A stretch of DNA of 64,000 nucleotides from UBA4416 sp040386075 (GCA_040386075.1 JAZKGE010000008.1:62001-126000), one strand, 5' to 3'; counted from the first letter of the stretch, positions 1 to 10,139 are shown. The notes: a model not told the origin generated them from the sequence alone. A program made the numbers and translations.

Positions 1-924
1 GAGCTGGAGCGTGGTGATAGCGGTTTAAGATCAACGGCTTCGGTACAAAGCTCACTGGTTATGTTCCCTATTTATACATACGGAAGTGAAGAACAAAAGA
101 AGAAATATTTACCAAAGTTAGCAACAGGCGACCTAATGGGTTGTTTTGGTTTAACAGAACCAGATCATGGAAGTAATCCTTCGGGCATGTTGACCAATTT
201 TAAAGATGCCGGAGATGGTAAGCATGTTATTTTGAATGGTGCCAAAATGTGGATCAGTAATTCGCCTTTTGCCGATATTGCCGTAGTTTGGGCGAAAGAT
301 GAAGCAGGAGAAATAAGAGGATTGGTTGTGGAAAGAGGAATGGCAGGATTTACAACTCCTGAAACTCATGGCAAATGGAGCTTACGCGCCAGTTCAACCG
401 GTGAGTTAGTATTTGATAATGTAAAAGTTCCAAAAGAAAATATCTTTCCAAATATCAAAGGTTTAAAAGGGCCATTAGGTTGTTTGAACTCTGCGCGTTT
501 TGGTATTGCCTGGGGCGTTATTGGCGCCGCTATGGATTGTTATGACAGTGCTTTGCGCTACAGTAAAGAGCGTATCCAATTTGGCAAACCAATTGGCGCC
601 TTTCAGTTAACACAAAAAAAACTAGCTGAAATGATCACAGAGATCACTAAAGCTCAATTGTTGACCTGGAGATTAGGTGTACTGAAAAACGAACACCGCG
701 CAACACCTGCACAAATTAGTATGGCTAAACGCAACAATGTGAACATGGCTTTACAAATTGCACGTGAAGCTCGCCAGATACACGGCGGAATGGGTATTAC
801 CGGTGAATATCCTATCATGCGTCACATGATGAATTTAGAGTCTGTTATTACTTATGAAGGAACACACGACATTCATTTACTGATCACAGGTATGGATGTA
901 ACCGGATTTAATGCCTTTTCTTAA
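1..924 (+). CDS. Glutaryl-CoA dehydrogenase-type acyl-CoA dehydrogenase, C-terminal part (5' end outside window)
   Basis: This flavoprotein would oxidise an acyl-CoA; the closest match I recognise is glutaryl-CoA dehydrogenase of lysine and aromatic catabolism, which also decarboxylates to crotonyl-CoA. The frame is open from base 1, and the first 20 codons (ELERGDSGLRSTASVQSSLV) carry the family sequence upstream of the first Met at 61, so the Met is internal and the gene is truncated by the window edge. GCFGLTEPDHGSNP is the central-domain signature, and YEGTHDIH near the C terminus holds the expected catalytic Glu. The visible 307 residues are about three quarters of a full protein. Family assignment is strong; substrate is inferred. 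A shared hairpin terminator follows. Confidence 0.9.
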   Translation, partial: ELERGDSGLRSTASVQSSLVMFPIYTYGSEEQKKKYLPKLATGDLMGCFGLTEPDHGSNPSGMLTNFKDAGDGKHVILNGAKMWISNSPFADIAVVWAKDEAGEIRGLVVERGMAGFTTPETHGKWSLRASSTGELVFDNVKVPKENIFPNIKGLKGPLGCLNSARFGIAWGVIGAAMDCYDSALRYSKERIQFGKPIGAFQLTQKKLAEMITEITKAQLLTWRLGVLKNEHRATPAQISMAKRNNVNMALQIAREARQIHGGMGITGEYPIMRHMMNLESVITYEGTHDIHLLITGMDVTGFNAFS

Positions 925-943
925 CCTTTAAATGATATAAATT

Positions 944-977
944 AAAAATCCCCGATGAAATATCATCGGGGATTTTT
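944..977. terminator. Bidirectional intrinsic terminator
   Basis: A perfect 15-bp stem (944-958 with 963-977) with a four-base loop carries A-rich and T-rich flanks on both sides. It sits between the plus-strand dehydrogenase and the minus-strand lipoprotein, so it can end both transcripts. Confidence 0.9.
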
Positions 978-996
978 GTTTTTTTAAAGATACACG

Positions 997-1956
997 TTAA
1001 TAATATCCAATTACTTTATTTTGTGTTACTGAACCAACAGTCCAAACCAACTTCCAGCCATAAGGACATTGGTTAGACCCAACAGTAACCGGAACTCCTG
1101 ATGTGTTTACACCAAACGAGCAATCCAAATCAAAGTTTTTGCTGGCAACTTTAATGATCAAACGACCCGTAACTGGTGCCCATGCTCCGCATGTAGTGTT
1201 CCAAACGATCGGATTTGTTACCTGGCTGGTAAACCCGTCTCCATCACGTGTAGTTCCGTAGTTCTCTAAGTTATTAATCCCGCCTGATGAACCAATACCT
1301 TCGCCGGTACATGTTAAAACACTGTTTGCCCATGTGTAAGTAAATTTACGGTGAATATTATAACTCGCTGTTCCGGCACCATTAAAATTTACGCTTAAAT
1401 TAGTCCCTGTAACCGAACTTGATAAATTTGGTTGAGTTCCTATGAATAGTTCCCACCATGTACCTCCACTAACGTTAGTCAAATTTTGAATACCATTCAA
1501 TTCGATAAATGCTGCGTCAGAAGCGCGTGTTACTTTATACGCTAAATATTCTACTTTCAATACACAGCCTGCCATTTTCCATCTTTGTCCGGATGCATAA
1601 TTTATGATAGTCAATCTGATCGACCCACTACGTTTTCTATTATTAACAACAGTTATCCCGTCGTAATTCAGTTTAATAGTTCCCATGTAAGAACCGGTAG
1701 TGTCTACACTTACCCCACCAATAGTGTTTGTTTGAGCGCTCTGTGACGTCCGTCCGTGCATATTAGGATAATCACTGATGGTTTTGTTGATATCATCAAT
1801 AGATGCATCATTTTCGCTAATAGCCTGACGGGAATCTGTAGACGCCTGTCCCGATTCATCTACTTTTTCTTCCTCTTTTTTCTTACAACTTGAAAAAGTT
1901 AATGAGGCAGCAATAACACATCCGGTAATTGCCAGTACTAAGTTTTTTGTTTTCAT
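997..1956 (-). CDS. Predicted lipoprotein of unknown function
   Basis: A 319-residue protein starting MKTKNLVLAITGCVIAASLTF and then SSCKKKEEE: a signal peptide with a lipobox Cys at about residue 24 and the charged linker typical of Bacteroidota lipoproteins. The rest is Ser/Thr/Gly-rich and probably beta-structured, with no T9SS sorting tail and no catalytic motif I recognise. It is monocistronic by position: acs lies upstream on the same strand across a 154-base gap with a hairpin, and a terminator follows. I infer outer-membrane or periplasmic anchoring only; no function is assigned. Confidence 0.85.
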   Translation of the reverse strand: MKTKNLVLAITGCVIAASLTFSSCKKKEEEKVDESGQASTDSRQAISENDASIDDINKTISDYPNMHGRTSQSAQTNTIGGVSVDTTGSYMGTIKLNYDGITVVNNRKRSGSIRLTIINYASGQRWKMAGCVLKVEYLAYKVTRASDAAFIELNGIQNLTNVSGGTWWELFIGTQPNLSSSVTGTNLSVNFNGAGTASYNIHRKFTYTWANSVLTCTGEGIGSSGGINNLENYGTTRDGDGFTSQVTNPIVWNTTCGAWAPVTGRLIIKVASKNFDLDCSFGVNTSGVPVTVGSNQCPYGWKLVWTVGSVTQNKVIGYY

Positions 1957-1984
1957 TAGGTTTATTTTTATAGTTTAAAATTAG

Positions 1985-2009
1985 GGATTTTTTCCGCAGT
2001 AAAAAATCC
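1985..2009 (-). terminator. Possible terminator hairpin downstream of acs
   Basis: GGATTTTTT (1985-1993) and AAAAAATCC (2001-2009) form a perfect 9-bp stem around a 7-base loop, about 100 bases past the acs stop on the minus strand. The U tract is inside the stem rather than after it, so efficiency is uncertain. Confidence 0.45.
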
Positions 2010-2110
2010 TCGTTCTATCAGACCTATCATAACCTGAAAGGTTTAATTGATATTTGTTAAAATTTTTAACAAAGGCGGTGCCGTATTATAAGCTATTGGT
2101 AATCAAATTT

Positions 2111-4009
2111 TTATAATTTTCCTTTTACGATGTCATCCACAACCGCAGGATCTAATAAAGTAGATGTATCGCCCAAATTGCTGACATCACCTTCGGCTAC
2201 CTTACGCAAGATCCGACGCATGATCTTTCCACTCCTGGTTTTAGGTAATCCACTAACGATCTGTATCTTATCTGGTTTTGCAATGGGGCCAATAATTTTA
2301 GTTACCTCTGCCAGTATCTCTTTGCGTAGGGTCTCCTGATCTTTTGTGGTTGAGGGAACAATGACATAAGCATAGATTCCTTGTCCTTTAATATCATGCG
2401 GATAACCCACAACTGCACTTTCCACCACATCAGCATGTGAGTTTATGGCACTTTCCACCTCGGCAGTGCCAATTCGGTGTCCTGAAATATTCATTACATC
2501 ATCTACCCGCCCTGTGATCCTATAAAAACCATTTTCATCACGCCGACATCCATCACCTGTAAAATACAATCCTGGATAAGTAGCGAAATACGCTTGTTTA
2601 CACCGATCATGATCTCCGTATGTAGTGCGGAGCATAGATGGCCATGGAAATTTGATGCATAAATTTCCCTCTACATTATTTCCCTCTATTTCATTGCCTT
2701 TCTCATCTACCAAAATAGGCTGCACTCCGGGTAAAGGCAAGGTAGCAAAGCTTGGTTTGATAGGTGTTACACCCGCTAAAGCTGAGATCATAATTCCTCC
2801 GGTTTCGGTTTGCCACCAGGTATCAACGATGGGGCATTTTTCTTTTCCGATGTTTTTGTGATACCACTGCCACGCCTCTTCGTTAATAGGTTCGCCTACG
2901 CTACCCAACACTTTCAATGAATCCAGTTTGTAAGGCTTTACAAAATCCAGTCCGGCTGCTTCTAAAGCCCTGATGGCAGTTGGTGCTGTATAAAAATGAG
3001 TGATCTTATATTTATCGATCACTTGCCAAAAACGCCCTGCATCCGGAAAAGTAGGAACACCTTCAAATAAAACGGCACTCGCGCCTGCAAGTAATGGGCC
3101 GTATGCGATGTAGGAATGGCCTGTGATCCATCCCACATCGGCTGTACACCAAAACACGTCATCTGTATCGGCTTTGTTTGACATTTGGAAAACGTTTTGG
3201 AATGAAAAACACGTGTACACCATGTAACCACCACAGGTATGAACCACACCTTTTGGTTTCCCGGTAGATCCGGACGTATATAAAATGAACAGAGTATCTT
3301 CGCTATCCATTAATTCAGGCTCACATGTTGTAGCGGCATTCTTTACAGCATCATTCCAGATAATATCTCTTCCTGGTTTTAAAGTAACAGTGGTATTAGT
3401 GTGTTTGTAAACCAATACATTCTTAACATCCGGACAGGTTTCTAATGCTTCATCCACTACTGCTTTTACAGGAATATTCTTTACACCGCGGTAAGCGCCA
3501 TCTGTTGTTAACACGAGCTTGCAATCACTGTCTTGTATTCTACCTGCTAAAGCAGAAGCGGAAAAACCAGCAAACACAACCGAATGAATAGCGCCGATGC
3601 GAGCACAAGCCAGCATGGCAAAAACTGCTTCTGGGATCATGGGCATGTAGATACAAACCCTGTCGCCTTTAGTAATTCCTAAAGATCTTAAAGTGTTTGC
3701 CACTCTGCAAACTTCATCATGCAAATTCTGATAAGTTATAATTCTATTAGCTGCATCAACTGAGTTTGGTTCCCAGATAAAAGCAGTTTTATTTGCTTTG
3801 GTTGCTAAATGCCTATCAATAGCATTTTCAGTAATATTAAATTTTCCGTTAATGAACCATTTTACGTCTGGTCCTTCAAAGTTCCAATCCAGCGTTTTAG
3901 TCCATGGTTGTTTCCAGGTAAATTCTTTGGCAACTGCATCCCAAAATGCTTCCGGATCTTCTACTGATCTTTCATAATCTTCTTTGTACTGTTCAAATGT
4001 TGTTATCAT
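2111..4009 (-). CDS. acs: Acetyl-CoA synthetase (AMP-forming)
   Basis: It activates acetate with ATP and CoA to acetyl-CoA in the cytosol. The adenylate-forming motif YTSGSTGKPKG lies near residue 250, and the C-terminal KTRSGKIMRR near residue 598 contains the Lys that is the usual acetylation-controlled catalytic residue. Length (632 from the ATG) fits the family. A longer reading begins at a TTG (4013-4015), giving two extra residues; I prefer the ATG at 4007-4009 and treat that as unproven. AACGTTTG just before the start resembles a degenerate -7 box. Transcription is away from the downstream lipoprotein, with a hairpin between. Confidence 0.96.
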   Translation of the reverse strand: MITTFEQYKEDYERSVEDPEAFWDAVAKEFTWKQPWTKTLDWNFEGPDVKWFINGKFNITENAIDRHLATKANKTAFIWEPNSVDAANRIITYQNLHDEVCRVANTLRSLGITKGDRVCIYMPMIPEAVFAMLACARIGAIHSVVFAGFSASALAGRIQDSDCKLVLTTDGAYRGVKNIPVKAVVDEALETCPDVKNVLVYKHTNTTVTLKPGRDIIWNDAVKNAATTCEPELMDSEDTLFILYTSGSTGKPKGVVHTCGGYMVYTCFSFQNVFQMSNKADTDDVFWCTADVGWITGHSYIAYGPLLAGASAVLFEGVPTFPDAGRFWQVIDKYKITHFYTAPTAIRALEAAGLDFVKPYKLDSLKVLGSVGEPINEEAWQWYHKNIGKEKCPIVDTWWQTETGGIMISALAGVTPIKPSFATLPLPGVQPILVDEKGNEIEGNNVEGNLCIKFPWPSMLRTTYGDHDRCKQAYFATYPGLYFTGDGCRRDENGFYRITGRVDDVMNISGHRIGTAEVESAINSHADVVESAVVGYPHDIKGQGIYAYVIVPSTTKDQETLRKEILAEVTKIIGPIAKPDKIQIVSGLPKTRSGKIMRRILRKVAEGDVSNLGDTSTLLDPAVVDDIVKGKL

Positions 4010-4025
4010 ATTCAAACGTTTACTG

Positions 4026-6290
4026 TTATATTTTAATTCCCATGATCAATACATCATCTACTTGCTCATGGCGACTTTTCCATTCCTCAAAAGCAGCCGA
4101 TAAAATTTCCCTTTGTTCTTTCACGTCTTTATCTGCAATTGCGCAAAATAAATTTTCAAGTGGTTTATATTTGAATTTTTTACCTTTTTCGCCGCCAAAC
4201 TGATCGGCATAGCCATCACTGATCATATACACACAATCGTTTTTTTGAAGTGTGATCATCTGATTAGAGTAGTGATTAATGGTGCCCGAAAGGCTCTCTC
4301 CTATTGGTTGTTTATCGCCTTTATAGATTTGGATCAGGCCATCTCGAACAATATAAATATTGCTGTTAGCCCCGGCAAATTGCATGGTTAAAGTGTCGAA
4401 ATTTATATCGCACATTGCAATTTCCATCCCGTCTTTAATAGTACCTGTGCTGGTTTTGCTTTTTATGGTCTTTGGTAATTGCATATTGATATAATCCAAT
4501 GCCTGTGCCGGAGTAGAAATAGCCGAACGATTAATGATCTGGTTAAGCAAGGTATTTCCCACCAGGCTCATAAAGGCACCAGGAACACCGTGCCCTGTGC
4601 AATCCACCACGGCAACTACCGTACGTTTACTGTGAGATTCGGTTTTGGATTTTACAGCGCTGGCCCAGTAAAAATCGCCACTTACAATATCCCGGGGTTT
4701 AAAAAAAACGAAATGTTTCGGTAACAATTTTCCAAGTTCTTCCTCATCGGGTATAACGCCTTGCTGAATACGGCTGGCATAGGTAATGCTATCGGTTATT
4801 TCGTGATTTTTTTGCTCAATGATACTTTTCTGTTCAGATATTTCATTATTGAAAAGCTGGAGTTGCTTATTGGTCTTCTTTCTTTCAATATTAGTTCTGA
4901 TGGTAAAGCCAAGGAATATGACCAAACATAATCCGCCTAAAACAGCGGCCCAAATAATGTATTTTTGTTGCTTGATCTTTTCCTGGGTAATGAGGTCTTT
5001 ATTTTTCTGGATCAGATCTTTTTCGCGCTGTTCCGATCTGTATTTAAAATCCAACTCCATTTCACTGATCTTTTTAGAGTTTTGATTATTATTTACTGAG
5101 TCGTTCCAAAGCCTGTAAAGTTTATAATATTTAAAGGCTTGCTTATCGTTCCCCATCATTTCGTAGGTTTCGCTCAGGCCTTTGTAATTGTATATAAAAT
5201 CGTCAGCTGATTGGATTTGCTGAGTAACAACTAATGCACTATCGTAATACCTGACTGCGTTTTTATAGTCTTTCATATCTTTGTATAGATCGGCCAAAGA
5301 ACCATAAGAAACTGCAATTTCTGCTGGTATTCCCAGTTTTTTGTATTCTTGTAATGTTACATTATTACATATTAAGGCAACATGAAAGTCTCTTTGATCT
5401 ATGGCGATATTGCCGATATTACCAATTGCTGCCAGATACATGCGCTTATCGTTTGTTTGATGAGATGATTCTTTGCAAAGGTTATAGTAATACTTTGCGC
5501 TATCCAGCTCCTCGGCATCATAGTATACATTTCCAAGCACTAAATACACAGAATTATATCCCACCCTTTCCTCCTTCCCTTTCATCTCTTTCAAAACATT
5601 TAAGGACAATAGCGCATATTTTTTAGCCAGAGCAAGATTTTCTTCCTTGTATGTAGATGCCAGGCTAACATAAATTTCAGATAATTTATTGTATCTACGT
5701 TCCTGGCGGGCTAGCTCTATGGCTTCAAGAGCAAGTTCTATGGCTTTTTTTCTGTCTCCAAGAAAATCGTAACTGCTAGACATCACGATCATTACTTCCA
5801 ATTGCCCTGTAATATTTTTTGCCTTTTTAATCTCCGGTAAAAACTTATTTCCTACCTGAATGCAGGAATCAAACTGTCCCTTTAAATTAAAATTCATTAC
5901 CAGCATGCACTGTGCCTCACTCTTATATAGTTTGTTATCCGCCAATAATGGAATAGACTGTCGGGCATAAACACTACTTACCGTTATACTATCAAGACAC
6001 CTTGTTATTAAACTTTTTGACAGAAAAATAATTCCCTTTTTATAAGCTTCTTTTGCGGGCCCAACGTTTGATTTTTCAAGATCATGGATCACAGCATAAA
6101 CTCTTTTTGAATCTCTTAAATTACATAAAGAAGATACAGTGCCGGGACATTTAGTGAGTTTGTCATCAGAACTGGTACTCTTAAAATAATCTGCATATAA
6201 ACTATCTGCTTTGCCTGTTTGTGACAAAGAAGCGCTAAAGGATAAAATACCCATCAGCAGAAAAAACACATTTTTGCACAGAAAATACAT
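4026..6290 (-). CDS. TPR sensor-type SpoIIE/PP2C-like serine phosphatase, membrane-anchored
   Basis: The N terminus (MYFLCKNVFFLLMGILSFSA) is a signal peptide; I start there rather than at a longer reading that adds 30 residues. Residues of about 30-440 are helical with TPR-like repeats and should be periplasmic. One membrane segment (AAVLGGLCLVIFLGFTI) and a charged coiled coil follow, then a cytosolic PP2C/SpoIIE domain with GDFYWA, DCTGHGVPGAFMS and SDGYADQFGG, the metal-binding aspartates. This architecture is common in Bacteroidota and is thought to control partner-switching regulators; the target here is unknown. The tandem STAS-like genes at 32.4-33.3 kb are conceivable partners, but that is speculation. 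Confidence 0.88.
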   Translation of the reverse strand: MYFLCKNVFFLLMGILSFSASLSQTGKADSLYADYFKSTSSDDKLTKCPGTVSSLCNLRDSKRVYAVIHDLEKSNVGPAKEAYKKGIIFLSKSLITRCLDSITVSSVYARQSIPLLADNKLYKSEAQCMLVMNFNLKGQFDSCIQVGNKFLPEIKKAKNITGQLEVMIVMSSSYDFLGDRKKAIELALEAIELARQERRYNKLSEIYVSLASTYKEENLALAKKYALLSLNVLKEMKGKEERVGYNSVYLVLGNVYYDAEELDSAKYYYNLCKESSHQTNDKRMYLAAIGNIGNIAIDQRDFHVALICNNVTLQEYKKLGIPAEIAVSYGSLADLYKDMKDYKNAVRYYDSALVVTQQIQSADDFIYNYKGLSETYEMMGNDKQAFKYYKLYRLWNDSVNNNQNSKKISEMELDFKYRSEQREKDLIQKNKDLITQEKIKQQKYIIWAAVLGGLCLVIFLGFTIRTNIERKKTNKQLQLFNNEISEQKSIIEQKNHEITDSITYASRIQQGVIPDEEELGKLLPKHFVFFKPRDIVSGDFYWASAVKSKTESHSKRTVVAVVDCTGHGVPGAFMSLVGNTLLNQIINRSAISTPAQALDYINMQLPKTIKSKTSTGTIKDGMEIAMCDINFDTLTMQFAGANSNIYIVRDGLIQIYKGDKQPIGESLSGTINHYSNQMITLQKNDCVYMISDGYADQFGGEKGKKFKYKPLENLFCAIADKDVKEQREILSAAFEEWKSRHEQVDDVLIMGIKI

Positions 6291-6408
6291 TACGTAAAAA
6301 TAGCAACAAAACAGACTAAGCCTATTTAGAATGGTTTTAAATATTGTCTTATGACAATTCCATGACATACAAAAACGCATTGTTCCCGTACTTTGTAAAA
6401 GATACTAT

Positions 6409-7638
6409 ATGAACTCTTTTAAGATAATCTCATTGACCCACAAATTGGCCCCACTGGAGTTAATTGGAAAATTACATTTGGATGAAAATCACCAGCAGGA
6501 TTACCTGGGTGCTTTGAAGATCAGGATGGAATTAAAAGAGTTGATGTTTTTAAGTACATGTAATCGTGTAGAGTTTGTGATAAATACAGAATCTGAGATC
6601 ACACAGGCTTTTCTTTCCGATGTGTTTTATTCCATTAACTCTCGTTTAACCCCTGAAGAGTTAGATGCTTTGGTTGAGAAAACCATTGTATATGAAGCCG
6701 AAGAAGCCTTGACGCATTTGTTTGAAGTGTCCGCTTCGTTAGATTCATTGGTAGTTGGCGAAAGAGAGATCATCACACAAGTTCGTAAAGCTTACGAGTT
6801 CTGTAATTTACTGGGTTTAACAGGTGATACTATTCGTTTAGCTATTAAGCAAACTATTGAAACTGCTAAGAGAGTTTACACCGATACGGATATTGCCAAA
6901 AATCCTGTGTCGATCGTGTCATTGGCATATCGTCAATTGCGCGGATTGGGTATTAAAAATAATGCACGTATTGTGTTTGTTGGTGCCGGCGAAACTAATG
7001 CCAATATGGCCAAATATTTGAGAAAGCATGAGTACGCTAATTTAACCGTGTTCAACAGAAGTCTTGCCAATGCCGAAAAATTAGCAAGAGACCTGAATGG
7101 CAAAGCGCGTGAATTATCTCATATAACTGATTTTAAAGAAGGGTTTGATGTATTGATCACTTGCACGGGATCACAGGAACCAATTATTACCAATGAGGTG
7201 TATAAATCATTGCTAGGGGATGATACTGCAAAAAAAGTAATTATCGATCTGGCTTTACCTGCTGATGTTGATGCAAAAGTAATTGAACTCAATGATGTTT
7301 TTTATATTGACATCGAATCATTAAAAAAACAAGCGGCCGAAAATCTACTGAAACGTGAAGGAGAGATCCAGGCTTGTAAAACTATTATTGCCGCTAAAGT
7401 AGAAGAATTCAAACAATTGTTTAACGAGCGCAAAATAGAATTGGCTTTTGGGGAAATTCCAAAACAAATCAAATACATTAAAGAAACAGCCTTAAACGAA
7501 GTATTTGCTAAAGAGCTGGGTAGTATGGATACTGGAAGTAAGGAAGTACTTGACAAAGTACTGAGCTATATGGAAAAAAAGTACAATGCACTTGCTATTA
7601 AAACTGCAAAAAAGGTTTTCTTAGAAGAGGATCTTTGA
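6409..7638 (+). CDS. hemA: Glutamyl-tRNA reductase
   Basis: It reduces glutamyl-tRNA to glutamate-1-semialdehyde, the first committed step of the C5 route to tetrapyrroles. The catalytic Cys51 sits in STCNRVE; the NADPH-binding loop VGAGETN is near residue 192; the C terminus is the usual helical dimerisation domain. The 409-residue length is typical. It opens a same-strand heme cluster (hemA, hemC-hemD, unknown membrane protein, hemB). It is divergent from the phosphatase gene, with about 118 bases between the chosen starts. TACTTTG at 6389-6395 resembles a -7 box but lacks one spacer base, so I do not call a promoter. No hemL is seen in the window. Confidence 0.97.
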   Translation: MNSFKIISLTHKLAPLELIGKLHLDENHQQDYLGALKIRMELKELMFLSTCNRVEFVINTESEITQAFLSDVFYSINSRLTPEELDALVEKTIVYEAEEALTHLFEVSASLDSLVVGEREIITQVRKAYEFCNLLGLTGDTIRLAIKQTIETAKRVYTDTDIAKNPVSIVSLAYRQLRGLGIKNNARIVFVGAGETNANMAKYLRKHEYANLTVFNRSLANAEKLARDLNGKARELSHITDFKEGFDVLITCTGSQEPIITNEVYKSLLGDDTAKKVIIDLALPADVDAKVIELNDVFYIDIESLKKQAAENLLKREGEIQACKTIIAAKVEEFKQLFNERKIELAFGEIPKQIKYIKETALNEVFAKELGSMDTGSKEVLDKVLSYMEKKYNALAIKTAKKVFLEEDL

Positions 7639-7727
7639 TTTAAAAGGCACCAAAAAAGTTCTCGACTCCATCCCAACTGACAAAAAAATAACTTATCTTG
7701 TAGCCTCTAAATTTATTACATCAACTT

Positions 7728-9305
7728 ATGATCATTATTGGGACACGCGGTAGCGACCTTGCACTATGGCAGGCAAATTTCACAAAGGACCTATTGGAAA
7801 AACAAGGTCACGAAGTTGAAATAAAGATCATTGAAACCAAGGGCGATACCTCACAACAATGGAACACCAGTTTTGATAAACTGGAAGGTAAAGGCTTTTT
7901 TACCAAAGAATTAGAAGAAGCTTTACTTGCTAAAACCATTGATGTTGCTGTTCATTCTCATAAAGATCTGCCAACCGAAAATCCGGATGGATTGATCATT
8001 GCCGGCGTTTCTTCTCGTGAGAATCCTGCTGACTGGCTGATCATGAGAGATGAGGCCGAGGATACAACCAAAAAATTCAATTTAAAACAAGGTGCCAAAG
8101 TGGGTACGTCTTCTGCCAGAAGAAAATCGCAACTGTTGTCTTTCAGACCAGATGTTGAAATAAGCGATCTTCGTGGTAATGTTCCAACCCGTATCAATAA
8201 ATTAAGAGAAGGCCAGTATGATGCAATCATATTAGCAGCCGCGGGTTTAGAGCGTTTGGAACTAGACCTCTCAGATTTTACCGTTGAACAATTAGAAACC
8301 AGCGAATTTGTTCCGGCGCCTGCACAAGGTGTTTTGGCCTGGCAAATACGTGAAGACGATTATAAATTAAGCGATGTATTTGATGCAGTTTGTGATTACG
8401 ATGTCATGATCAACATCAACATCGAACGCAGAGTGTTAAATTTGCTGGACGGTGGTTGCCAATTACCATTAGGAGTTTTTTGTGATACCGAAATGAATGA
8501 CCAGGACCGCAAACTATTTAAAGTATGGGTTTCTGCTTCAGATGCATGGGACACTCAGGTAAAACAATTGTATTATGAAACCACGAACACCGAAGAGCTT
8601 CCTGAAAAAATAGTAGAGCATTTACAGCGTATCAGTTCTAAATCTGTTTTCATTTCCAGAGATGCGCATGAAAGCAATCATTTGAACCGTTGGTTAAATA
8701 ATTTAGGTTTTAATGTTGAAAGCAAAAGTTTAATTGATCTTAAAAAACTAACGATAAAGGAGCTTCCTAAAAGCGATTGGTTGTTTTTTAGCAGCAAGCA
8801 TGCCGTTGAATTCTTCTTTATGCAAAAACCGGATATTGGTACAACAAAGATCGGTTGCATTGGAAAATCTACGTCGCAAGCAATTCGTGAGTTAGGGCTA
8901 CGGGCCGATTTTATCGGTCAGAGTACCGACACTAAGTTAGTGGGTAAACAATTCTCGGCAAGAGTTGGTTTAGGTAAAGTTGTATTTCCTGTCGCACGCG
9001 AAAGTATGAGAACGATCCAATGGCAATTTCCGAAACAACAAAACTGCATCGACCTGCCTATTTATGCTGCTTTAAAAGTGCCGCATGTAGTTGCAGAAAC
9101 AACCGATATATTAGTATTTACCAGCCCAAGTAATGCAGAATCGTATTTAGAGAAAAATCAGATCCATCCTCACCAAAAAGTAATTGCCATGGGGGAGGCT
9201 ACAGAGAAATCGTTATTAAAAGCAAAAGTAAAAGCAGACCAAATTCATAAACCCTACTCATTTGACGACCTCGGCTTATACAGGGCTATATTACATACGT
9301 TATAA
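7728..9305 (+). CDS. hemCD: Fused porphobilinogen deaminase / uroporphyrinogen-III synthase
   Basis: One 525-residue chain carries two consecutive heme steps. Residues 1 to about 300 are HemC: GTRGSDLALWQ, catalytic Asp80 in HSHKDLP, Arg-rich GTSSARRKSQ and LRGNVPTRI, and the dipyrromethane-cofactor Cys244 in DGGCQLPLG. From about residue 305 the sequence is HemD-like, with FFSSKHAVEFFF, IGKSTSQAIRELG, VFTSPSNAESYL and MGEATEKSLL, the usual landmarks of this poorly conserved enzyme. Stand-alone HemC ends near residue 310, and no stop or restart is seen, so this is a real fusion. It would let hydroxymethylbilane pass directly to ring closure. hemC/hemD fusions are known elsewhere (for example Leptospira), so the fusion itself is not new. 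Confidence 0.93.
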   Translation: MIIIGTRGSDLALWQANFTKDLLEKQGHEVEIKIIETKGDTSQQWNTSFDKLEGKGFFTKELEEALLAKTIDVAVHSHKDLPTENPDGLIIAGVSSRENPADWLIMRDEAEDTTKKFNLKQGAKVGTSSARRKSQLLSFRPDVEISDLRGNVPTRINKLREGQYDAIILAAAGLERLELDLSDFTVEQLETSEFVPAPAQGVLAWQIREDDYKLSDVFDAVCDYDVMININIERRVLNLLDGGCQLPLGVFCDTEMNDQDRKLFKVWVSASDAWDTQVKQLYYETTNTEELPEKIVEHLQRISSKSVFISRDAHESNHLNRWLNNLGFNVESKSLIDLKKLTIKELPKSDWLFFSSKHAVEFFFMQKPDIGTTKIGCIGKSTSQAIRELGLRADFIGQSTDTKLVGKQFSARVGLGKVVFPVARESMRTIQWQFPKQQNCIDLPIYAALKVPHVVAETTDILVFTSPSNAESYLEKNQIHPHQKVIAMGEATEKSLLKAKVKADQIHKPYSFDDLGLYRAILHTL

Positions 9306-9371
9306 ACATACACTGGCACAAGATTATATGATTATCTGTGATTTTTATATAACCTTTAATTCATTAAAATA

Positions 9372-10052
9372 ATGACTCCTTTTCAAAATCCAACCATATA
9401 CCTTGGCGATTTAAGAATCGATGAACCGATCACCACCGTTACTGACTTTTTATTTATTGGCGTATGTTTTTACGCCTTTGCAAAGACAAAACAATTTTCA
9501 GCTTATAAGGGTGTAAACTTATACCGCTGGTTTTTTTTACTGACCGGGTGTTCCTCTTTAATAGCAGCGCTTATCGGACATGCGTTTTTATACCATTTTG
9601 GTTTTGAAGCAAAGATTTATGGATGGGTTGCCGGTATTATCAGCATTTCCTTTGCACAGTTTGCCGCTTTACATCACACCCGACAAAGCATAAGTAAGTC
9701 AACATTTAAAACACTACAGATCATTAATTATTTAGAGATCGTAACGGCTTCTATTTTGCTATTTGTGATCTATTCTTTTACTGTCGTGGAAATTCACACG
9801 GCCTACTCTTTAGTTATTAACGTAACCATTCTCGAATGTATACATTATAAAAAGACAGCGTCATTGCTGAGTAGAAACATGATCATTGGCGTTGGTGTTT
9901 GTGTATTAGCAGTATTATGTCATGTATTTAAAATTGCATTTTCGGTTTGGTTCAATCATCTCGACTTAAGCCATATCTTTATGGCAATAAGTATGTATAT
10001 GATGTACAGAGGGGTAGCAAGTTTTAATGCAGAAAAAGAAATAATTAAATAA
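9372..10052 (+). CDS. Multi-pass membrane protein of unknown function in the heme cluster
   Basis: A 226-residue protein with about seven hydrophobic segments (for example FLFIGVCFYAFA, WFFLLTGCSSLIAALIGHAF, IISISFAQFAALHH) and conserved-looking His and Tyr residues. It lies 66 bases after hemC-hemD and 87 bases before hemB on the same strand, so it may be co-transcribed with them. I see no catalytic motif and no signature of HemG, HemJ or a heme exporter. Its position suggests a tetrapyrrole-related or unrelated membrane role; function is not assigned. Confidence 0.8.
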   Translation: MTPFQNPTIYLGDLRIDEPITTVTDFLFIGVCFYAFAKTKQFSAYKGVNLYRWFFLLTGCSSLIAALIGHAFLYHFGFEAKIYGWVAGIISISFAQFAALHHTRQSISKSTFKTLQIINYLEIVTASILLFVIYSFTVVEIHTAYSLVINVTILECIHYKKTASLLSRNMIIGVGVCVLAVLCHVFKIAFSVWFNHLDLSHIFMAISMYMMYRGVASFNAEKEIIK

Positions 10053-10136
10053 TGGAAGATGTAAGGATGGAAAACAGAAGAGGAAACAACACTCACATTC
10101 TTCCATTTTAAATTTTACATTTTACATAAATCCAGA
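10051..10136. repeat. Low-complexity intergenic repeat relic
   Basis: The gap before hemB contains AATGGAAGATGT and, inverted with one bulge, ACATTCTTCCATT (about 10098-10110), followed by repeating TTTTACAT units. I recall similar ATGTAAAATG-type strings between genes in other Bacteroidota; I cannot verify copy number here. Confidence 0.35.
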
Positions 10137-10139
10137 AAT

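Noticed and set aside
4013..4015. TTG start for acs
   Set aside because: An ATG lies two codons downstream and the gain is only two residues; TTG is also part of a -7-like string.
6291..6380. 30-residue N-terminal extension of the TPR phosphatase
   Set aside because: It precedes a complete signal peptide starting at 6290, and the extension is Cys/Phe-rich without family similarity.
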